Below, piece after piece: positions 58,072 to 64,000 of a stretch of DNA of 64,000 bases. The DNA is taken from positions 87,124 to 151,123 of the forward strand of contig QRDG01002512.1 of assembly GCA_012064385.1 (NCBI GenBank), in the 5' to 3' direction. Each line of letters opens with the position of its first letter. Position 1 is the stretch's first letter. The notes below the pieces were generated by a model, which saw nothing but the letters and a program-made list of their open reading frames with translations, had not been told where the DNA came from and made no database searches. This DNA comes from Puccinellia tenuiflora (lineage: Eukaryota; Streptophyta; Magnoliopsida; Poales; Poaceae). The position numbers and the translations under genes are program-made.

Positions 58072-61000
58072 ATGTCTTCCTCGTCGGGCTATGTTGCGAT
58101 TCCTCGCTGCCCGGTGATTTTTGATGGCGCGAATTACCCTGATTTCGCTGCCTTCATGCGCGTCCACATGCGCGGTCTTCGTCTTTGGGGTGTGCTTTCT
58201 GGCGAGGTCTCCTGTCCGCCACGCCCCGTTGCTCCTCTGGCACCCATTGCGCCGCCGCCTGTTGCCCTTGCTCCCGATGCTACTCAGGAGGTCAAGGATG
58301 CATCCCAGAGTGCTTATGATACTGCTCTGACTGCTTATGACCGGGAGGTCCAGGAGCATTCTACTGCTGTTGCGACATACCGGCTGGATCTGACTGATTA
58401 CGCTCAGTGGATAGATGAGGATGCTCGTGCTGCTGCTGTCCTCACTTCCAGTGTTCTGCCTCAGTATGCTGCTGAGTTCATGGGTCTTCCCACCGCTGCT
58501 GCTCAGTGGACTTTTCTTCGTCAGCGCTATCAGCCGTCTGGCGATGCTCTTTACCTGTCCGTGGTTCGTCAGGAGCATGATCTTCAGCAGGGTGATTCCA
58601 CTATTGATGAGTTCTATACTCAGAGTGCTGCTATTTGGCGTCAGCTTGATTCTCTTCGTACAGCTGTGTGTGGCACCTGTCCCTGCTGTCTGACTGTGCG
58701 CGCGGATCTGGATTTTCAGCGCGTCTATGAGTTCTTGTCGCGGCTCCGCAAGGAGTTTGAGCCGCGTCGTGCCCAGCTGCTTGCCCGTGGTCGTGTTCCG
58801 CTCTCTGAGGTAATAGCTGAGCTTCGGGCTGAGGAGACTCGTCTTCGTGGTGCTGGTCTTCTTGAGGTTCCCTCTGTACTTGCTGCTCGTGGTCCTCCTG
58901 TGCCGTCTGCTCGTGGTCCTCCTGTGCCGCCAGCCTCGTTGCGGTCTCCAGGACCGCCGATACTCTCTTCTCCTCCGGCCCAGGGTCAGAGTCAGCCTCA
59001 GCAGTCCCGTGCACCTCCTCGTCCTCCCTGCGCCTACTGTGGCAAGACTGGCCACGATATCTTGAGCTGCTGGAAGAGGGATCCCAGCTTACGTCAGCAG
59101 TACCATGCTCGTAGGCAGGCTGGTTCTTCAGGGTCTTCTGCTGTTGCCCAGGCTGGATCGTCAGGATCTTCTGCTGCTGCACTATCTGATCAGGACATTA
59201 TCCGAGGTCTTCGTAGCCTGCTCGCTGCTACAGGCTCTTCCTCGACGGGTACTGCTGGTTCTGTGCCTAGCTCTTCTGGCACCGCGCGACCACCACCTTC
59301 TAGACAGTCAGGTATGTCATCCCCGTGGTATCTGGATTCTGGAGCTTCTTTTCATATGACTTCTGCGTCTTCTATTCTTTCTGCTCTTCGCTCTTTTATT
59401 TCTCCTGTCCGTGTTATCACGGCTGATGGTACCTCTCTTCCTGTTTCCAGTCGAGGCACCCTTTCTACTTCCTCTTTCTCTGTTCCTGATGTTTCTCATG
59501 TTCCTAGTCTTAAGATGAACCTGTGTTCTGCTAGTCAGCATACTGATTCTGGTTGTCGAGTCATTCTTGACGCTGATTCTTGTGCTGTTCAGGACCGTCG
59601 TACACAGGCCCTGGTTGGAGCTGGCCCTCGCAGCCTTGAATCCCCGGGGCTATGGGAGTTAGACTGGCTTCACGTTCCTTCCGCTGACACTTCATCTGCC
59701 AGTACTCCTGCGGTTGCTGCTTCTGTCACTGGCTCTTTTCAGCAGTGGCATCATCGGCTGGGTCACCTTTGTGTCTCCCGTTTATCGTCATTAGTTCGTT
59801 GTGGTCTTTTGGGGTCTGTCTCAGGAGATGTGTCTTTACATTCGTGTCAGGGTTGTAGGCTATGCAAACAGATTCAGCTTCCCTATCCTACTAGTGCGTC
59901 TGTATCTCAGCGACCTTTTGATTTAGTTCATTCAGATGTTTGGGGTCCAGCACCCTTTGCTTCTAAAGGGGGCCATCGATACTATATTTTGTTCATTGAT
60001 GATTTTTCACGGTACACCTGGTTGTTTTTTATGCGCTCTCGCAGTGAGGTGCTCGCTATTTATCAGCATTTTGTGGCCATGGTTCGTACTCAGTATTCCA
60101 CTCCTATTCGTGTGTTTCATGCTGATTCTGTAGGAGAGTATATCTCCCAGCACCTGCGTGGTGTCCTTGCTGAGCAGGGCACCCTTGCCCAGTTCTCGTG
60201 TCCCGGCGCCCATGCTCAAAATGGTGTCGCCGAGCGTAAGCATCGTCATATTCTTGAGACTACCCGTGCTATGATGATTGCTTCCTCTCTTCCGCCACAT
60301 TTCTAGGCTGAGGCTGTCGCTACGTCGACTCACCTCATTAACATTCAGCCTTCTGCTGCTCTTCACGGTGGCATTCCGCTCGAGCGTCTCTCTGGTAGCT
60401 CTCCAGACTACTCGACTCTTCGTTTATTTGGTTGTGTTTGCTATGTCCTTCTTCCTCCTCGCGAACGCACCAAACTGACTGCTCAGTCTGTTGAGTGTGT
60501 TTTTCTCGGATACAGTGATGAGCATAAAGGCTATCGCTGCTGGGACCCTGTTGGTCGTCGGATGTGCATCTCTCGTGATGTCACGTTTGATGAGACGCGT
60601 TCCTTCTATCCTTGCCCCACCTCTGGTACTTACCCGGTGGATGATATCTCTTTTCTTCTCTTTCCTGATACACCTCATGCTGTCCCTTCTCCTCCACCTC
60701 TTCCTTCTGATGCGCCCCCTTCGTTGGCGCCATCATCTCCTCCGTCTAGTTCTCCTTGTTCTCCCCCTTCGTTTTCTTCCTCTTCTGATGAGTTGTCTTC
60801 TGCTGACGCGTCTCCTAGTTCTCCACCTCTTCCGCCTGTTCGTCCGCGTTGTCCTCCAAACCGTTACTCTCCTAGTCAGTATGGTCTCTCTGTTGTCTCC
60901 GAGCCGACTTCTTATCGGGATGCTGAGCAACATCCCGAATGGCAGCTTGCCATGGCTGAGGAGATTGTTGCGCTTGAGCGCACCAGCACCTGGGATCTTG

Positions 61001-62424
61001 TTTCTCCACCTCCTGGTGTCCATCCTATCACGTGTAAGTGGGTCTATAAAATTAAGACCCGCTCTGATGGATCTCTTGAGCGCTATAAAGCGCGTCTTGT
61101 GGCTCGTGGCTTTCAGCAGGAGCACGGTCGTGACTATGATGAGACTTTTGCTCCTGTGCCTCATATGACCACTGTGCGTACTCTTCTTGCTGTTGCTTCT
61201 GTTCGACGCTGGTCTATGTCCCAGCTTGATGTTCAGAACGCTTTTCTTAATGGCGAGTTGAGTGAGGAGGTTTACATGCAGCCTCCTCCTGGATATTCTG
61301 TCCCTGATGGGATGGTTTGTCGTCTTTGACGTTCTCTTTATGGCCTAAAACAGGCCACTCGTGCCTGGTTCGAGCGCTTTGCTTCTGTGGTGACTGCTGC
61401 TAGTTTCTCTCCTAGTTTTCATGATCCAGCACTATTTGTTCACACTTCTCCTTGTGGACGCACTCTTCTCCTCCTTTATGTTGATGATATGATCATTACT
61501 GGTGATGATCCTGAGTATATTGCCTTTGTCAAGGCTCGTCTTCGTGATCAGTTTCTTATGACTGATCTTGGTCCTCTTCGCTACTTTCTTGGGATTGAGA
61601 TCTCCTCCACTTCTGATGGCTTTTATATCTCTCAGGAAAAGTATATTCAGGATCTCCTTACTCGTGCTGCCCTTGTGGATGAGCGCACAGTTGAGACTCC
61701 TATGGAGCTTAATGTTAAGCTTCGTCCTACTGATGGTGATCCTCTTTCGGATCCCACACGTTATCGCCATCTTGTTGGGAGTCTTGTTTATCTTGCTGTC
61801 ACTCGTCCTGATATTTCTTATCTTGTTCATATTTTGAGTCAGTTTGTCTCAGCTCCTACCACCGTTCACTACAGTCATCTCCTTCGTGTCCTTCGTTACC
61901 TTCGTGGCACGATTACTCGTCGTCTTTTCTTTCCTAGCTCCAGCTCTCTCCAGCTCCAGTGCTACTCGGATGCTACGTGGGCGAGTGATCCTTCGGATCG
62001 TCGTTCACTTTCTGCTTACTGTGTGTTTCTTGGTGGTTCGCTTGTTGCTTGGAAGGCGAAGAAATAGGTCGCGGTTTCCCGTTCGAGCGTTGAGGCTGAG
62101 CTGCGGGCTATGGCTTCGTTGATTGCTGAGGTGACCTGGTTACGATGGTTGCTTGCAGATTTTGGGGTCTCTATTACGACACCCACTCCACTTTTGTGTG
62201 ACAGTACAGGTGCTATCAGTATTGCACGTGATCCGGTCAAGCATGAGCTGACCAAGCATATTGGTGTTGATGCTTTTTATACACGTGCTCAGGTGCAGGA
62301 TCAGGTTGTTGCGCTTCATTATGTGCCTTCAGATTTGCAATTGGCGGATTTCTTTACAAAGGCACAAATTCGGGCGCAGCATGACTTCTTACTCTCCAAA
62401 CTCAGTGTTCTGGATCCACCCTGA
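58072..62424 (+). pseudogene. Copia gag-pol polyprotein of C1 with three in-frame stops
   Basis: A single frame of 1450 codons runs from the ATG after an A run to a TGA just before the polypurine tract, interrupted only by stops at codons 745 (TAG, 60304), 1086 (TGA, 61327) and 1332 (TAG, 62065). Domains in order: gag with a Pro-rich C-terminus; zinc knuckle CX2CX4HX4C at residues 320-333; aspartic protease with WYLDSGASFHM, catalytic D422; integrase zinc domain (H561, H565, C592, C595) and DD35E core D622, D685, E721; reverse transcriptase with LDVQNAFLNG (D1053) and YVDD at 1136-1139; RNase H ending in KHIGVDAFYTR and ADFFTKAQ. The second core aspartate sits in an unusual HADSVGEY context. 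An intact version would supply all enzymes for copying and integration. All three stops are explicable by single C-to-T or G-to-A changes, as expected from methylated, silenced DNA. The ORF is on the same strand as Helitron C. Confidence 0.93.
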
Positions 62425-62438
62425 GTTTGAGGGGGGGG

Positions 62439-62569
62439 TGTTAGAGTATATATTTGTATATTATAGTTTCCCCATGTGTTAGAGGGTTTCCTGTATATTT
62501 ACACCTGTACATGTACTATATATTGTGGCCTTTAGCCCCCTGGTAATACAAGCATCTATTACCCTAACA
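62439..62569 (+). repeat. 3' LTR of C1 (131 bp)
   Basis: Follows a G-rich polypurine tract and ends CCCTAACA before the TTAAG duplication. Confidence 0.95.
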
Positions 62570-62574
62570 TTAAG

Positions 62575-63476
62575 GTCCGCTACGTACGCTGCATTTAACT
62601 ATATCTCTAAACAGCAAATTCTGGATATTTGCGAGATGATAGTGTAAGCTTATCTTTGATCTTTTCCTTTGCCAGTCTTAAGAATTTTTCACATCGTCAT
62701 GATTTTTTTCAGAATATTGTAACAACTTCTCAGTTGTACTATTAAACTAATTGTTGAGCTATTTAGGAAGAATGGTGTTGGATGTTCCATTTCGTCAGTA
62801 CACTGGGGATTGGCTATATTATGAAATTTCAGCAGCATGCTTCTGATGAACATGCTCAGTATTTGTATTTGCACTTGTATTTATTCGTACTTACTTTTGG
62901 CTTGTAGCTAAAGATGATCATTATGGTAATCTTATTTTGCAGATTTTGCTTCACCAAGGAATTTAGTGCAATCTTCGTTTGTGGAGAGATTCAGTCCTTT
63001 CTTCTTGGAACACTGTCCAAACTTGCTTTAGCTTGTGGCGGGATTCGAACCCTTCTTGGAACAGTGTCGAAAGTTGCTAATGAAAGTTTGCTAGAGAAAT
63101 GCAATTCCTTTTGTTTTTGTGTTGTGAGAGAAATTTGTTCTTTTATGAAGCTTGAAATTCTTGATTGTGCTCCTGCTTCAAGTAGTACTAACTATATACT
63201 CTCTTCTCGCAAAACTGAGTATCCGAGGGCCGAGGCCCTCTAGAATAGGCACAACTGTTCTTCGTAGAAATTAGTTTTTATGAACATTAACTAGGTTAGC
63301 TGCTAGGAATAAAACCAGGATATGATGCGTTCTGTTGTGAATAGATATAGTGCACATATGCAAGTCGTTGTATATTATCTATTATCCTTTTGCAGTTTTA
63401 TGGGTGATACATTTGCTAAATGAAACCTCAATCTAGACCAAAATAGAATTTAAAATTATGATCAATTGTGGTTGAG
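62575..63476. other. Body of Helitron C right of C1
   Basis: AT-rich. The ORF at 62914-63243 (109 codons) has no recognised domain. Nothing else was seen before the Helitron hairpin. Confidence 0.4.
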
Positions 63477-63504
63477 ACGCGTGTGCGCGTGCATAACTAC
63501 TAGT

Positions 63505-63909
63505 TAGAATTAAGTTAGAGCTTCAGTTAAGGTTTAAGGATGGAGCTTCAGTTAATGTTTAAGGATGGAGGAAAGAGCAGGTAGTTTTATGAGTGTTTCA
63601 TGAGTTTTATGGATTGTTGAATTTTGGAATTGATCGACATGTGAGTCTTCTAAAAAAACAGGTATTTCCCTTGCTTGAAAGCACCGTCAGAATTCAGTTT
63701 AAGAAGGTCAAACTAAGGTGTTCATCAGACATCAGCTTACTAGCAATATGTTTTTAAATCATTCTTTGGATTCAAAATAAGAGCATCTTGTCTAATGGGC
63801 AATATGCCAATATGTACAATATCCAATAAGTTTTGGAAATATTTTATGCGCGTCAATCACCTAAATAAATTTAATTGATGGTAACGTGCGTTGTAGCAAA
63901 TATACTAGT
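63505..63909 (+). mobile_element. 3' part of Helitron B
   Basis: A 405-bp stretch from the end of Helitron C to the CTAGT at 63905-63909. A short tandem repeat (GAGCTTCAGTTAA, then GTTTAAGGATGGA) lies at about 63519-63568. The length makes Helitron B equal in size to Helitron A. Confidence 0.5.
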
Positions 63910-63986
63910 CTAATGAATAAGTATACATCTTCAAAAAAAAAAAGGTATAGCCATATAGCATGCGTGCATAGTTTCAATGTTTACTA

Positions 63987-64000
63987 CTCCCTCCGTCCGG
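63987..64000. mobile_element. Start of a Stowaway MITE cut by the window edge
   Basis: TACTCCCTCCGTCCGG at the extreme right is the standard Stowaway terminus with a TA target; the rest lies outside. Confidence 0.6.

Larger units (their letters stand above)
56979..62569 (+). mobile_element. C1: complete Copia element with very short LTRs
   Basis: 5591 bp, flanked by the 5-bp duplication TTAAG (56974-56978 and 62570-62574). The LTRs are only 131 bp each, with TGTTAG...CTAACA ends. The order gag, protease, integrase, reverse transcriptase, RNase H on one frame identifies Ty1/Copia. The polypurine tract (TTTGAGGGGGGGG, about 62426-62438) abuts the 3' LTR. The LTRs differ at four positions, all transitions. 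It is the only element in the window with a nearly full pol. Confidence 0.95.
54677..63504 (+). mobile_element. Helitron C, carrying a nested Copia element
   Basis: Starts TCTCTACTACTATTAAAC after an A (54676) and ends CTAGT (63500-63504) before a T. A hairpin ACGCG/CGCGT (63477-63490) lies nine bases upstream of the end. The leader resembles Helitron A (ACACAG, CCACCTCAGGATTAGGCC, ATCTAACGGACC). Without the Copia element and one copy of its duplication it is about 3.2 kb. A GC-rich captured piece lies at about 54880-55230. Confidence 0.75.
51971..63909 (+). mobile_element. Helitron B, split by Helitron C
   Basis: The 5' part (from about 51964-51971, TACTATTAAAAGAGC) directly follows the CTAGT of Helitron A and shares the Helitron leader (ACACAGAACAGTAAAGACC, then GATCTAACCATCCAC). 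Its 3' end is assigned to CTAGT at 63905-63909, preceded by AACGTGCGTT. Removing Helitron C (54677-63504) leaves about 3.1 kb, matching Helitron A. The first few bases of its 5' end are merged with the end of A and cannot be fixed exactly. No Rep/helicase sequence. Confidence 0.55.

Noticed and set aside
58006..59182. Antisense ORFs of 349 and 183 codons opposite the C1 gag
   Set aside because: They are shadows of the gag frame, which has a zinc knuckle and protease on the plus strand.
1..64000. CRISPR arrays, bacterial operons, organelle inserts, rRNA genes
   Set aside because: No regularly spaced repeats, Shine-Dalgarno-led gene runs, or organelle or rRNA sequence were seen; the content is that of a plant nuclear genome.

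Overview
This is intergenic DNA from a large, repeat-rich grass genome, most likely a Triticeae species (wheat, Aegilops or barley type). Grounds: one LTR pair opens like the BARE/Angela/WIS Copia group; there are Athila-type Gypsy elements with a tRNA-Asp-like primer site, Stowaway MITEs with CTCCCTCCG ends and TA duplications, and Helitrons with TCTCTACTA starts and CTAGT ends. No prokaryotic feature, CRISPR array, rRNA or credible tRNA gene was seen. All calls come from reading the sequence; no database search was possible.

Layout. 1-6367: a forward Copia-like element (F1) with LTR, primer site and a broken gag, and no pol. 6368-6701: part of a TIR element. 7022-17948: the LTR of a minus-strand relative (M1), split by a complete BARE-like element (8375-16913, duplication TCCGG). 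17949-19689: M1 internal DNA ending in a (TA)n tract, followed by a full copy of the TIR element. 20.1-29.2 kb: a gene island whose only convincing host genes are two head-to-head, intronless-looking DUF1668-type genes (24099-25139 minus, 25403-26569 plus) sharing a 263-bp promoter. 29.2-37.6 kb: a Copia LTR with a doubled primer site, an Athila-like gag-protease fragment, and more F1/M1-type gag DNA, all on the minus strand.

37.6-47.3 kb: two nested non-autonomous Gypsy elements (G1, G2) that carry the same acidic ORF of unknown function instead of gag-pol. 47.3-63.9 kb: a Helitron cluster. One diverged 3' end (48858) abuts Helitron A (48860-51970), which abuts Helitron B (from about 51971, ending at 63909). 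Helitron C (54677-63504) lies inside B, and a complete short-LTR Copia element (56979-62569) lies inside C. Without their insertions A, B and C are each about 3.1-3.2 kb.

The elements do not form a pathway; the window records successive insertions. The main points of interest are the bidirectional promoter with paired telo-box and site II motifs, the conserved acidic ORF with a hairpin showing a compensatory change in G1 and G2, polypurine-like motifs repeated in several unrelated non-autonomous families, and the end-to-end and nested Helitrons.
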